64,000 nt of DNA from Singulisphaera sp045290345. GTDB taxonomy: Bacteria > Planctomycetota > Planctomycetia > Isosphaerales > Isosphaeraceae. Below, piece after piece: positions 35,483-44,423 of the stretch (positions are counted from its first letter, which is position 1; each line of letters starts with the position of its first letter). The notes beneath the pieces were generated by a model. That model was not told where the DNA came from. It made no database searches and saw nothing but the letters and a program-made list of their open reading frames with translations. The position numbers and the translations under genes are program-made. The stretch spans positions 8,804,001 to 8,868,000 of the forward strand of contig NZ_CP155447.1 in NCBI RefSeq assembly GCF_045290345.1, given 5' to 3'.

Positions 35483-36067
35483 TTACGGGATCGGATAACC
35501 GAGAGGCCGGAGCAGGCTTGTCAGCGCGATCAATGGCAGGCCCATGATCGACGTGTAATCTTGCGTCTCGATACGATCGAAGAGCGAGATTCCCCGCTCC
35601 TCCAGCTTGTAGCTTCCCGCACAATCGAGGGGACGGTCGGCCGCGACATACCTTTCAAGTTCTTCACGCGACAACGGTCGCATGCACATTGTTGTGATAT
35701 CAGTGTGGATGTAAGTCTGTCCTTGCGCCCACACCGCGAGTGCCGTGATCAGTTGGTGCGACTGACCCGCCATTGCCAAGAGCTGCTCGACAGCACCCTC
35801 GACAGTTCCCGGTTTGCCGTAAACCCGTCCCTCGAAACTGACGAGTTGATCGCTCCCGATCAGGGTTGCGTTTGGCTCGGCTTGACAGAGGCTTTGTGCC
35901 TTGGCGACAGCGAGGTGTTCAGCCAATTCTCGAGGTTCCCAATCCCCACGCTCCCGTTTCGAGGCCTCCTCGTCGACCCGAGGCGCAAGGCATCGAAACG
36001 GAAGTCCCAACCTCGCCAGCAGGGTTCGGCGATACGACGATGTGCTCGCGAGGACCAAGTCTTTCAT
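35483..36067 (-). CDS. Maf-like nucleoside triphosphate pyrophosphatase
   Basis: 194 residues with the N-terminal LASTSSYRRTLLARLG, the SDQ motif in LIGSDQLV, YGKPGT and the C-terminal AGSYKLEERG / TSIMGLPLIAL. Maf proteins hydrolyse non-canonical or excess NTPs (the YceF branch prefers 7-methyl-GTP), cleaning nucleotide pools. ATG 36067. It is convergent with the receiver gene. Confidence 0.92.
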   Translation of the reverse strand: MKDLVLASTSSYRRTLLARLGLPFRCLAPRVDEEASKRERGDWEPRELAEHLAVAKAQSLCQAEPNATLIGSDQLVSFEGRVYGKPGTVEGAVEQLLAMAGQSHQLITALAVWAQGQTYIHTDITTMCMRPLSREELERYVAADRPLDCAGSYKLEERGISLFDRIETQDYTSIMGLPLIALTSLLRPLGYPIP

Positions 36068-36166
36068 GGGCCAAACCTTCGCGCTTGCCTTGTGGGGAGC
36101 CTGGCTGCCGCGCGACCCTTTTTATGGGGTGGGCCCATCGATCACAGCGGCCGAAATCGAACGGCT

Positions 36167-36601
36167 TCAATGACGATCGGGTTCACCATGCTCGGTCTTG
36201 AACTGGTGGTCGTAGGCTTCGAGCCAGGCTTTGGCGCGGGGGAGGTCGATGGCGCGGACCCAGACCCGGGGGGCGTCACGCAGGCTCCCGAGCGCGTCGT
36301 GCATGTCGTGCGTATCGGCAACTGCGGGCATCCCTTCCTCACTTAATTTGTCGGCTAGGAAGGTGGCCTGCATCAGGTCGCTCGCCCAGTAGGCTTCTAC
36401 CAAGTTCTCAAGCGGCGGGGTGGCGCCGGGGATGGGATCGTTGCCTAAGGGCATGTCGAGGTCGAGCGGGGAGAGGGCTGGCTGAGCCAAATCGGCGGAC
36501 ACGAACGTGGGGTCCTCGACTCCATCACGGCCGGTCCCACACGACCAGCAGACATCAAACGAGGGGTCAACCTTCGTCGCGCATTTCGTACAGGTCCACA
36601 T
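36167..36601 (-). CDS. Zinc-ribbon plus DUF2007-like protein, copy 1
   Basis: 144 residues. An N-terminal zinc ribbon (WTCTKCATKV ... VCWSCGTG, two CxxC pairs) precedes an acidic linker and a ferredoxin-like DUF2007 domain (VEAYWASDLMQATFLADKLS). DUF2007 is annotated as putative signal transduction. It has a clear paralogue immediately upstream on the same strand (36666-37106), showing local duplication. ATG 36601 follows TTGAGGTAA. Confidence 0.8.
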   Translation of the reverse strand: MWTCTKCATKVDPSFDVCWSCGTGRDGVEDPTFVSADLAQPALSPLDLDMPLGNDPIPGATPPLENLVEAYWASDLMQATFLADKLSEEGMPAVADTHDMHDALGSLRDAPRVWVRAIDLPRAKAWLEAYDHQFKTEHGEPDRH

Positions 36602-36665
36602 GTCGCGGTTACCTCAACGCATTGCCGTTGGATCGTCCACATGCTCAGAAAAGTATGGGCTCAGA

Positions 36666-37106
36666 TCAGAAGACATCGACGCCTTCGCGGCGAGCCTTCT
36701 TTCGGAGCTCAAACTCATCGACCAGGCCACGCGCCCGAGCATAATCCTCGGCACGCACTTCGATTCGAGGCGAGAAGAGGGGCAGCACATATTCCGTGTT
36801 CCCCATGTGCGTTCCATTGGCGACGGCCATGATCCCGATCTCGGCCAGGCGGTCGACCAGGAACTTTGCCTCCGCCGAGTCGCGTGGTCGATAGCACTCC
36901 ACGAGTTCGAGTGGTGGGGCGGGCCACTCCGGCTCAAGCGGCGATTCTTGCTTGGAACTTAAATCAGCAGGCCGATCCTCAATGGGGGCGGCGTCATCGG
37001 CCGTGACGAACGTCAGGTCTTCGACACCGTCGACAGACGTGCCGCAGGACCAGCAGATCTCGAACGACGGCTCGACGGTGACGCTGCATTTAGGACAAGT
37101 CCACAT
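36666..37106 (-). CDS. Zinc-ribbon plus DUF2007-like protein, copy 2
   Basis: 146 residues with the same layout as its downstream neighbour: zinc ribbon WTCPKCSVTV ... ICWSCGTS, the shared SFxxCWSCGTxxDGVEDxTFV block, then a DUF2007-like domain (VECYRPRDSAEAKFLVDRLA). The first 30 residues are most conserved between the copies. AAGGAG lies eight bases upstream of ATG 37106, inside a CTCCTT-A-AAGGAG inverted repeat that could partly hide the ribosome site. Function unknown. Confidence 0.8.
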   Translation of the reverse strand: MWTCPKCSVTVEPSFEICWSCGTSVDGVEDLTFVTADDAAPIEDRPADLSSKQESPLEPEWPAPPLELVECYRPRDSAEAKFLVDRLAEIGIMAVANGTHMGNTEYVLPLFSPRIEVRAEDYARARGLVDEFELRKKARREGVDVF

Positions 37107-37210
37107 AATGAACTCCTTAAAGGAGCATTCCTTGCTGAGAGCGCACGACCGTTTGGACCGGGTTGGTCCTTCGAACGGCCGCGCGGTCGCTCCCTCGCTC
37201 TATCGTCTTC

Positions 37211-38104
37211 TCATAGTCGGAGCGTGTCCAGGAGTTCGGCTGCGGGCAGGATGTAGCCGAAGTAGAAATCGCCGAAGAGCGCGTATTTGGCCGAGCTCTC
37301 GTCGAACCGCATCGTGTATACGATCTCCTTCAGGTACGAGGGGTTCTTCGCCCAGAGTGTGACTCCCCACTCCCAGTCATCGAGCCCGGTGGAGGCCGTG
37401 ATGAGTTGCGACACTCTTCCGGCGAATTTCATGCCGCTACGGCCATGGTGACTCATCAATTCCGAGCGTTCTTCAAACGGGAGCAAATACCAGTTCTGGT
37501 CTCCCTGCCGCATCTTGCTCATCGGATAGAAGCAGAGACAGGGCCAGTCGGGGAAGTCGGGATAGAGCCGCTGCTGGTTCATCGGTCCCAGCCGTGCGGC
37601 GTAGGATGCGACCTTTGTCTTGTAGCCAGAGCTTTCGGGATCGACCCCTTCGCGGTCGCGGAGGATTCGGCCGTACTCCTCGGCATCGGGCACGTACTCC
37701 GAGACCTCGGTGATCGAGTAGAACGAATCGGTCACCACCAGGGCTGGCCCAAGGGGCGATGCCTGGATTGCGATCTGGATCGCGTGAACGGCCTTCAGGT
37801 CGGTTCCAGCCAACATGATCCCGAAGTCGGCTTTGTGACCGGGGACCGCGAAGCACTGCAACTGGTTGGGGGCGCCCGGAGCGGCCGGGTCGAGTACCTT
37901 CTTCAAAACCTCGATCCCGTCCCGCCGCGTGTCGGCCGAGAGACCTGCCAGAACCGCCCGATCGACCTTGAAGAAAAGATGGAGGAAATGCCAACCTTCT
38001 TGAGGAACCAGGGTCGCCGGGATCTGTGTCGAGGATGCCGGTCGATGGCCATGTTGCGTCGGATGAGAGGTCGGCTGAGAAGTTGGTTCGGCGCCCTGCG
38101 ACAT
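37211..38104 (-). CDS. hemQ: Coproheme decarboxylase HemQ (chlorite dismutase family)
   Basis: 297 residues, somewhat longer than the typical 230-250 because of a Thr/Pro/His-rich N-terminus. HemQ converts coproheme to heme b in the coproporphyrin-dependent pathway. Family residues are visible: the catalytic Tyr and Lys in YPMSK, the proximal-heme His in ELMSHHGRSG, Gln in RVSQLITAS, and TGLDDWEWGVTLWA with IVYTMRFDE. No chlorite dismutase hallmark is needed. AGGGAG precedes ATG 38104. Other heme genes are not nearby. Confidence 0.88.
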   Translation of the reverse strand: MSQGAEPTSQPTSHPTQHGHRPASSTQIPATLVPQEGWHFLHLFFKVDRAVLAGLSADTRRDGIEVLKKVLDPAAPGAPNQLQCFAVPGHKADFGIMLAGTDLKAVHAIQIAIQASPLGPALVVTDSFYSITEVSEYVPDAEEYGRILRDREGVDPESSGYKTKVASYAARLGPMNQQRLYPDFPDWPCLCFYPMSKMRQGDQNWYLLPFEERSELMSHHGRSGMKFAGRVSQLITASTGLDDWEWGVTLWAKNPSYLKEIVYTMRFDESSAKYALFGDFYFGYILPAAELLDTLRL

Positions 38105-38360
38105 GGCGGTTGCTCCCTAAGCGGGTTGAGTGTCTTGAGAACGTGCGATTCCCCGAGAGCATGAGGCCGGTGCGCGCGGAGCGCAAAGAGGCTCACCCCC
38201 CCCTACCCTACGATCGTCTGCCGAAGGGGAAGCCGGCTTCTCGGGTGATGTCAGCGTCCTCGTGAAAATTTCATCAAGGTTGCGTTGATGGTCCCATTCT
38301 ACGCCGGGCGGAGCGGTGGGCCAAGGTGCTCGGATCGAGCCGAGGTTGCGGTCGGTCCAC

Positions 38361-39611
38361 TCAGCGGATGGGAAAGATCAATGTGAAGGTCGTGCCTTGA
38401 TTTGTTGCCGTTTCCAGTTCGATTCGTCCTTGATGCTCTTTGACGATATTCTCGCTGATCCAGAGTCCGAGGCCGGTTCCGAGGCCTTGCGGCTTTGTGG
38501 TGAAGAAGGGTTCGAAAATCCTCGCTCGAATCGCCTCGGGGATCCCGGGACCATCGTCTGAGAGCGCCAGGTAGACCTCGTTCTTCTCCGCATCCGACCA
38601 ACTCCGCACTGCGATCGTCGCACCGGCTTCGACGGCCTGGATGGCATTCATGAGGATGTTGAGCAAGACCTGGTTGAGCTTGCCCGCGAAGCACGAGATC
38701 ATGGGGAGTTCGCCCAGGTCGAGCGCGAGGTTGATTCCCTTATGGCGAATGTGGTAACGAACCAACTCCAGAGTCGTCCGAACGGCATCGTTGGGGTTGA
38801 TCAGCTTACGGTCGGGCTCGTCAATCCGGGAGAAGTCGCACAAGCCGACCACAATCTCACGAACGCGCTGAAGCCCCTGTTTTGTGCTCAAAAAGAGCCG
38901 ATCGAGATTCTCCAGGGCGTAGTCGAGGTCAATCCTTGCTTCTGCGAGACGGAGGGATTCGGGAATCGAAGCACCGAGGACGTTTCGGTACTCATTCACG
39001 AGTGCCGCGACGCCGTGCACGTCGCGGTCGAGCACGGCAATGTTGTTGGAGACATACGCCAGTGGGTTGTTGATCTCATGAGCCACTCCGGCGATGAGTT
39101 GGCCGAGACTGGCCATCTTCTCGCTCTGGACGAGGTGTCGCTGGGCGTCGTGGAGCTGGCACTGGACCGCCCCGAGATCCTCGTTCTGCCGCCGGAGTTC
39201 AATTTCAGCGGTTCGACGAGCGCGATCGAGCGATTGTCGCTCGAGTGTGCCACGGACCACGGCGGCCACACGAGGTGTCTGTAGGTCGTCCTTGGTCAGG
39301 TAGTCATTCGCTCCGCGTTCGAGCCAATCGACCGCGAAGCTCTCGCTGCCACTGCAGGTCACGATGACGACGGCCAGGTCGAGACAAAGCTCGGAACGTA
39401 TTCGGGCGAGAGCCTGCTCACCGCTGATCTCCGGAAGCGGAAGAGTCAGGATCAGCAGGTCAAACGCCTCAGATTCCAGTCTTGCGAATCCGGCGGCTCC
39501 TGAGTCGGCGAACTCGAGTTCGAAGCGTTGAAGCGCAAGCTGGTCGATCAGCCGAGTGTGTTGATGTTGCCCGAGGATCAAAATCCGAGAGCGGGACGTA
39601 GCGGAGTCCAT
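38361..39611 (-). CDS. Hybrid sensor kinase with a degenerate N-terminal receiver
   Basis: 416 residues: a receiver-like fold (about 9-125), a coiled coil, a HisKA domain with H178 (GVAHEINNPLAYVSNN) and a HATPase domain (NILMNAIQAVE, DDGPGIP, GTGLGLWISENI). The kinase half is complete. The receiver lacks the acidic pocket (LILGQHQH instead of a DD pair), and its phosphoacceptor Asp is Thr56 (LILTLPLP), though the Lys (YLTKDD) is kept. It is therefore probably a pseudo-receiver for sensing or dimerisation. Starts at 39626 or further upstream are possible. Confidence 0.88.
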   Translation of the reverse strand: MDSATSRSRILILGQHQHTRLIDQLALQRFELEFADSGAAGFARLESEAFDLLILTLPLPEISGEQALARIRSELCLDLAVVIVTCSGSESFAVDWLERGANDYLTKDDLQTPRVAAVVRGTLERQSLDRARRTAEIELRRQNEDLGAVQCQLHDAQRHLVQSEKMASLGQLIAGVAHEINNPLAYVSNNIAVLDRDVHGVAALVNEYRNVLGASIPESLRLAEARIDLDYALENLDRLFLSTKQGLQRVREIVVGLCDFSRIDEPDRKLINPNDAVRTTLELVRYHIRHKGINLALDLGELPMISCFAGKLNQVLLNILMNAIQAVEAGATIAVRSWSDAEKNEVYLALSDDGPGIPEAIRARIFEPFFTTKPQGLGTGLGLWISENIVKEHQGRIELETATNQGTTFTLIFPIR

Positions 39612-40027
39612 CGTCGGTAGCCTCATCCCAACGACAACGAGGCCAAGTCGCGGAAAAGTCTGGCAAATTGAACAGACCGGCCCGCCTGGGATCACCAACC
39701 GAGCCAAGGATCAATAGAGGATGGTGCGTGGGCCGCTTGAGCTCTAACTCAAGCCTATCGCGCCGGCCACGAGACCGCAAACTTCGCGCAGTTCGAACCC
39801 AGTCCATTCTATAGGACAGCGAGGAATCGGAAGTACCTGCGCAACCCTTAAGATCGGCTTGTTCCTCAACAACTTGTGTAATACGATGCCGAAATCGCCG
39901 TCTAATTCGATTGGGCTCGAATCGGAAATCGAGATCCCAGGGCGGTTTAACATTGGCAAGGGATGAGAGCCGGTGTCACGACCGATGGCGGCCGGCTCTG
40001 CGGAATCCTTGCTCGGGAGAAGACGAC
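39612..40027. other. Divergent intergenic region upstream of cysK
   Basis: About 416 bases between the hybrid kinase and cysK. No gene is supported. TAATAC near 39884 could be a -10 element for cysK, but no paired -35 at proper spacing was found. Confidence 0.35.
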
Positions 40028-40993
40028 ATGGCGAGCGCCGAGCGAACTCGAGGCCGGATCTACGATGATATTACCCAGACGATCGGCAACACCCCGCTGA
40101 TCCGCCTCAGGCGCGTTACGGAAGGCTGTCATGCTCAGGTCGTTGGTAAGCTTGAAAATTTCAATCCACTTTGGTCGGTGAAAGACCGCATCGGCGCGGC
40201 GATGCTTGACGCCGCGGAGGCGGAGGGCAAGCTTACGAAGGACACGTTGATCGTCGAGGCCACGAGCGGCAATACCGGCATCGCGCTTGCTTTTGCGTGC
40301 GCGGCGCGGGGCTATCGGCTCATGGTGACGATGCCCGAGAGCATGAGTCTTGAGCGGCGGCGTTTGCTCAAGGCGTTTGGGGCCGAGATCGTCCTGACCC
40401 CCGCCGCCGAGGGAATGCCAGGCGCGGTCCGGAAGGCGGAGGAGATCGTCAACAACACTCCGCAGTCGTACATGCCGCAACAATTCAAGAATCCGGCGAA
40501 TCCCGAAATCCACCGCAAGACCACGGCGGAGGAGATCTGGCGCGACACCGACGGAGCGGTTGACTTCTTCGTCAGCGCCGTGGGCACCGGTGGTACCATC
40601 ACCGGGGTCGGCGAGGTCTTGAAGAGCCGGAAGCCCACCGTCAAAATCATCGCCGTCGAGCCGGTGAACTCGCCAATCCTGACCCAGCACCGGAAGCATG
40701 AGCCGCTCAAGCCAGGACCCCACAAGATCCAGGGGATTGGCGCTGGCTTCATTCCCGACGTCCTCAACACCGAAGTCATTGACGAGGTCGCCCTGGTCCG
40801 CGACGAAGAGGCGTTTGAGATGGCACGCCGACTGGCGAGCGAGGAAGGGATGCTCTGCGGGATTTCCTGCGGTGCGGCGGTCGCCGGCGCACTTCAGGTC
40901 GCCAAACGCCCCGAGAACGCCGGAAAGCTGATCGTTGTGCTTCTTCCCGACCTCGGCGAACGTTATCTGTCGACCCCGCTCTTCCCGGAATAA
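40028..40993 (+). CDS. cysK: Cysteine synthase (O-acetylserine sulfhydrylase)
   Basis: 321 residues. The PLP lysine K52 lies in NPLWSVKDRIG, the substrate loop TSGNTGIALAF and the phosphate-binding GTGGTITGVG are present, and GIGAGFIPDVL and GISCGAAV complete the family pattern. It makes cysteine from O-acetylserine and sulfide, or from a protein thiocarboxylate. ATG 40028 follows GGGAGAAG. A JAMM protease gene starts 39 bases after its stop, which hints at the thiocarboxylate route. Confidence 0.93.
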   Translation: MASAERTRGRIYDDITQTIGNTPLIRLRRVTEGCHAQVVGKLENFNPLWSVKDRIGAAMLDAAEAEGKLTKDTLIVEATSGNTGIALAFACAARGYRLMVTMPESMSLERRRLLKAFGAEIVLTPAAEGMPGAVRKAEEIVNNTPQSYMPQQFKNPANPEIHRKTTAEEIWRDTDGAVDFFVSAVGTGGTITGVGEVLKSRKPTVKIIAVEPVNSPILTQHRKHEPLKPGPHKIQGIGAGFIPDVLNTEVIDEVALVRDEEAFEMARRLASEEGMLCGISCGAAVAGALQVAKRPENAGKLIVVLLPDLGERYLSTPLFPE

Positions 40994-41032
40994 AATGAGC
41001 GGACTGGAACCCACGTTTTCCCACGAGATATC

Positions 41033-41452
41033 ATGAGCGACTCGCCCCGCATTCTCACACTTCCGCGCGCGATCCACGACGCGATGGTCGAACATTGCGT
41101 TCGCGAGGCCCCGTTGGAGTGTTGCGGAATTCTGGGCGGGTTCCCCCCCCTGGTCTCTTCGTTCCATCCACTCCGCAATACCTCGGCCAGCGAGACTCGC
41201 TACGACGCCGATCCACGCGACCTGATCGACGCGGTCAACTCGCTCCGCGCTCGGGGGGCCGAGATCCTCGCCATCTATCATTCACATCCCCGCTGGGCCG
41301 CCATCCCGAGCCAGACCGACCTCCGTGAGAACTATTACGGGGAAGTGCCCCGAATTATTGTCTCACTCCTCAATTCCGAGCCCGAGGTCCGGATCTGGAG
41401 GCTCGATCCCCAGTCGTTCGAGGAACTTCCCTGGCGGATTGCCGAGGTCTGA
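41033..41452 (+). CDS. JAMM/MPN-family metalloprotease, Mec-like
   Basis: 139 residues. The JAMM zinc motif is complete: E29 (LECCGIL), H83-S-H85-P and D96 in HSHPRWAAIPSQTD. Bacterial members remove C-terminal residues from ubiquitin-like sulfur carriers. Mycobacterial Mec releases cysteine from CysO after CysM adds it. Here it follows cysK directly. No gene for a ThiS/CysO-like carrier or a ThiF-like activating enzyme is in the window. Starts only 39 bases after cysK. Confidence 0.85.
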   Translation: MSDSPRILTLPRAIHDAMVEHCVREAPLECCGILGGFPPLVSSFHPLRNTSASETRYDADPRDLIDAVNSLRARGAEILAIYHSHPRWAAIPSQTDLRENYYGEVPRIIVSLLNSEPEVRIWRLDPQSFEELPWRIAEV

Positions 41453-41584
41453 GACCGACGCGTTGCCGTTGCCGTTGAACCCGTGGACCTGAGCCGCTAC
41501 ACTACCCCTTCTTGTCTCCTGAGGCCGAGACCGGCCAAGGGCTTCGGTCAACACAGACCCGATTTCCGCGGGGTTCGACTCTTC

Positions 41585-42040
41585 ATGCAGCGCACCTTGA
41601 TCATCTTCAAGCCCGACACGGTTCAGCGACGGCTCGTCGGCCAAATTCTCCAGCGGTTCGAGAGCAAAGGGCTGCGGATTGCCGCTCTGAAACTCTTGCA
41701 GGTCGATCGCTCGCTGGGCGAAAAACACTATGCTGAGCATCAAGGGAAGCCGTTCTTCGATGGCCTGATCGACTTCATCACCGGTGGCCCGGTCGTCGTC
41801 GGCGTGCTCGAGGGGAACGAAGCGATCACGGTCGTACGGAGCATGCTGGGTGCGACCAACGGCGCAGCCGCGGCACCTGGCACTGTCCGGGGCGACTTCT
41901 CCATCAGCAAACAGAATAACCTGATTCACGGTAGCGATAGCCCGGAATCGGCCCAGCGCGAAATCGCCCTCTGGTTCCGTCCCGAAGAAGTGGTCGACTA
42001 CACGATCGACGGCAGCCAGTGGGTCTTCGGAGGGGCGTGA
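41585..42040 (+). CDS. ndk: Nucleoside diphosphate kinase
   Basis: 151 residues, normal size. The N-terminal TLIIFKPDTVQRRLVG, the substrate loop GATNGAAAAPGTVRGDF and the phospho-His H115 in NLIHGSDSPESA are all present. It equilibrates NTP pools by ping-pong phosphate transfer. ATG 41585 is selected because family homology begins there; the upstream frame to 41483 has no match and the ribosome site is weak. Confidence 0.95.
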   Translation: MQRTLIIFKPDTVQRRLVGQILQRFESKGLRIAALKLLQVDRSLGEKHYAEHQGKPFFDGLIDFITGGPVVVGVLEGNEAITVVRSMLGATNGAAAAPGTVRGDFSISKQNNLIHGSDSPESAQREIALWFRPEEVVDYTIDGSQWVFGGA

Positions 42041-42070
42041 CGTCTCTCTTTTAGGTTGGAGCGCAACAAC

Positions 42071-42373
42071 ATGGCGGACCGCCCACGGAAGCCGTTGTTC
42101 CCGAACCCGTTCTACGTCGTACTGCTGGTCACAAGCACGCTCTTCGTGCTGACGGCGCTGGCGTACGTCGTGAGCCCCTATGTCGGGGCTGAGGCGAACG
42201 GTGTTCGGCAGGCCGCCAAGCCCGGGGCGGCGTCCCTGGCGTTGGCGGCTTGGCTCGATCGCAATGGGCCGCTGGCGCTGGGAGTCGAGTTCGTTCTGAT
42301 GCTCGTCTTCGGCCTCCTTGCGATGGCGACCGATGAATGGTTTCCCTCGAAGGCTCAGCGAAGCGGTCCTTGA
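42071..42373 (+). CDS. Small two-helix membrane protein
   Basis: 100 residues from ATG 42071 (GGTTGGAG about ten bases upstream). Two hydrophobic segments (about 15-38 and 70-88) flank a polar loop. No family recognised. It lies 30 bases after ndk and 27 before ligA and may be co-transcribed with both. Confidence 0.7.
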   Translation: MADRPRKPLFPNPFYVVLLVTSTLFVLTALAYVVSPYVGAEANGVRQAAKPGAASLALAAWLDRNGPLALGVEFVLMLVFGLLAMATDEWFPSKAQRSGP

Positions 42374-42400
42374 TTCTTGATGGGGCAAGGAGAACGACTG

Positions 42401-44419
42401 ATGGCGTCTCGGGAGATCGAACGCGAGGTGGCGAAGCTCCGCGAAGAGATTGATGGCCACAACCGTCGCTATTACCAGGACGCCGCACCAAGCATCAGCG
42501 ATCGGGAATTCGACCGCCTCATGAAGCGGCTCGAGGAACTCGAGGCCGAAGCGCCCGAACTTCTCACCCCCGACAGCCCCACACAACGGGTTGGCGGAGA
42601 ACCGCTGGCGTCGTTCAAGACGGTGACTCATTCCGTCCCGATGCTTTCCATCGAGAACACATACAACTACGGCGAGATCCGCGAATGGGATGCGCGGATT
42701 CGCAAGGCCTTGAATCCGGGCGAGACCGTCCGCTTCGCCGTCGAGCTCAAAGTCGACGGCGTTGCCGTGAGCCTGCGCTATGAGCAAGGCCGTTTCGTCC
42801 TGGGCGCGACCCGGGGCGACGGCGAACGGGGCGACGACGTGACGGCCAACTTACGGACCGTTCGCACCATTCCGCTCGTCCTTTCCGACGCCCCTCCACC
42901 GGTGCTCGAGGTCCGCGGTGAGGTCTTTATGACCAACTCGGAACTCGTCCGGCTCAATGAGCTGCGGCTCGCCCGCGACGAGGCACCATTCGCCAACCCG
43001 CGTAATTCGACGGCGGGATCGCTGAAATTGCTCGACCCCAAGCTCTGCGGCCAGCGGCGATTGAAGTTCATCTCTCATGGTCTCGGTGAGTTCGAAGGGA
43101 TCGACGTCTCCTCCTACACCGAGTTGCAGAACCTGCTTCGCTCGTGGGGCATTCCCGTAAGCTCTCAGAACGAGACTTACGAGACGATCGACGAGGTCAT
43201 TGCGCACGCCGAGCGGTGGTCGAGCTTGCGGAACACGCTCGACTTCCAGACCGACGGTCTGGTCATCAAGGTCGACGATCTCGGGCAGCGAGCGCGGTTG
43301 GGAACGCGGAGCAAGAGCCCCAGGTGGGTCATTGCCTTCAAGTATGAGGCCGAGCAAGCGGTAACCAAGATCGTCGGGATCACCGTCCAGGTGGGCAAGA
43401 CCGGAAAGCTGACCCCGGTAGCTGACTTGACGCCGGTACCTCTCGCTGGCACGACCGTGAAGCGGGCGAGCCTTCATAACGCCGACGAGATCCTGCGGAA
43501 GGATGTCCGGGTTGGCGACACGGTTGTGATCCAGAAGGCGGGCGAGATCATTCCCCAGGTGGTTCGCGTCGAGGCGGAGGCACGTGACGGCAGCGAAACG
43601 CCGTTCGTCTTCCCCACCCGCTGCCCAAGCTGCGACGGTCCCGTCGAGCGGGGTGACGGTGAGGTGGACTTCCACTGCGTGAATCCGCCCTCGCGCTGCC
43701 CTGACCAGCTCAAGGAGTGGATTCGCTGGTTCGCGCATCGCGATGCCATGGACATCGAGGGACTGGGCAGCAAGCTCATCGAGCAGGTCGTGGATCGAGG
43801 CCTCGTTCACGGCCTGACCGACCTCTACCGACTTGACGAAACGACATTGGCCGGCCTCGAGCGGATGGGGAAGAAGTCCGCTCAGAATCTCCTTGCCGCT
43901 CTGGAGGGGAGTAAGCGCCGTCCCTTGAATCGGTTCCTGACCGGCCTGACGATTCGGCACGTGGGGACGCGGAGCGCCGAGATCCTGGCGCAGCGGTTCT
44001 CGACGCTCGAGGCCATTCGTACGGCTCCCCTGGTCGACCTCGAATCCGTCCCCGAGATTGGACCCGTGGTCGCGGCGAGCGTCTTCGAGTTCTTCCAAGA
44101 TCCGGAGAACCAACGCTTACTCGATGAGCTTCCGTCGGTTGGCGTGCTGCCGGAACCGGTCGTGTACGCTCCTGAGAGCCGCGCAGGGCTTCCTCTGGCA
44201 GGGAAAACGTTCGTGATCACGGGCACCTTGCCGAACCGAACCCGGCCCGAGGCCGAGGCGCTCATCAAGAGCCAGGGGGGCAAGGTCACCGGCTCGGTTT
44301 CCAAATCCACCAGCTATGTGGTTGCCGGGGCCGAGCCTGGGAGCAAGATCGAGAAAGCCCGCCTGCTGAATATCCCCGTGATCGACGAGGCTGAGCTGGA
44401 AGGGCTGACGAGCTCATGA
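42401..44419 (+). CDS. ligA: NAD-dependent DNA ligase
   Basis: 672 residues, the usual size. The domains are complete: Ia (HNRRYYQ), adenylation domain with K117 in ELKVDG, OB fold, four-Cys zinc finger (CPSCDG ... CVNPPSRC), helix-hairpin-helix repeats and C-terminal BRCT (LAGKTFVITGTL). It seals nicks in replication and repair. ATG 42401 follows AAGGAG; an in-frame TTG at 42377 is less likely. It is convergent with ggt, with four bases between stops. Confidence 0.97.
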   Translation: MASREIEREVAKLREEIDGHNRRYYQDAAPSISDREFDRLMKRLEELEAEAPELLTPDSPTQRVGGEPLASFKTVTHSVPMLSIENTYNYGEIREWDARIRKALNPGETVRFAVELKVDGVAVSLRYEQGRFVLGATRGDGERGDDVTANLRTVRTIPLVLSDAPPPVLEVRGEVFMTNSELVRLNELRLARDEAPFANPRNSTAGSLKLLDPKLCGQRRLKFISHGLGEFEGIDVSSYTELQNLLRSWGIPVSSQNETYETIDEVIAHAERWSSLRNTLDFQTDGLVIKVDDLGQRARLGTRSKSPRWVIAFKYEAEQAVTKIVGITVQVGKTGKLTPVADLTPVPLAGTTVKRASLHNADEILRKDVRVGDTVVIQKAGEIIPQVVRVEAEARDGSETPFVFPTRCPSCDGPVERGDGEVDFHCVNPPSRCPDQLKEWIRWFAHRDAMDIEGLGSKLIEQVVDRGLVHGLTDLYRLDETTLAGLERMGKKSAQNLLAALEGSKRRPLNRFLTGLTIRHVGTRSAEILAQRFSTLEAIRTAPLVDLESVPEIGPVVAASVFEFFQDPENQRLLDELPSVGVLPEPVVYAPESRAGLPLAGKTFVITGTLPNRTRPEAEALIKSQGGKVTGSVSKSTSYVVAGAEPGSKIEKARLLNIPVIDEAELEGLTSS

Positions 44420-44423
44420 CCGA

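Noticed and set aside
39947..41281. 444-codon minus-strand frame opposite cysK and the JAMM gene
   Set aside because: It spans two certain genes on the other strand and has no domain.
42851..44113. 420-codon minus-strand frame opposite ligA
   Set aside because: The ligA frame carries all catalytic motifs; the reverse frame is a by-product of GC-rich codons.
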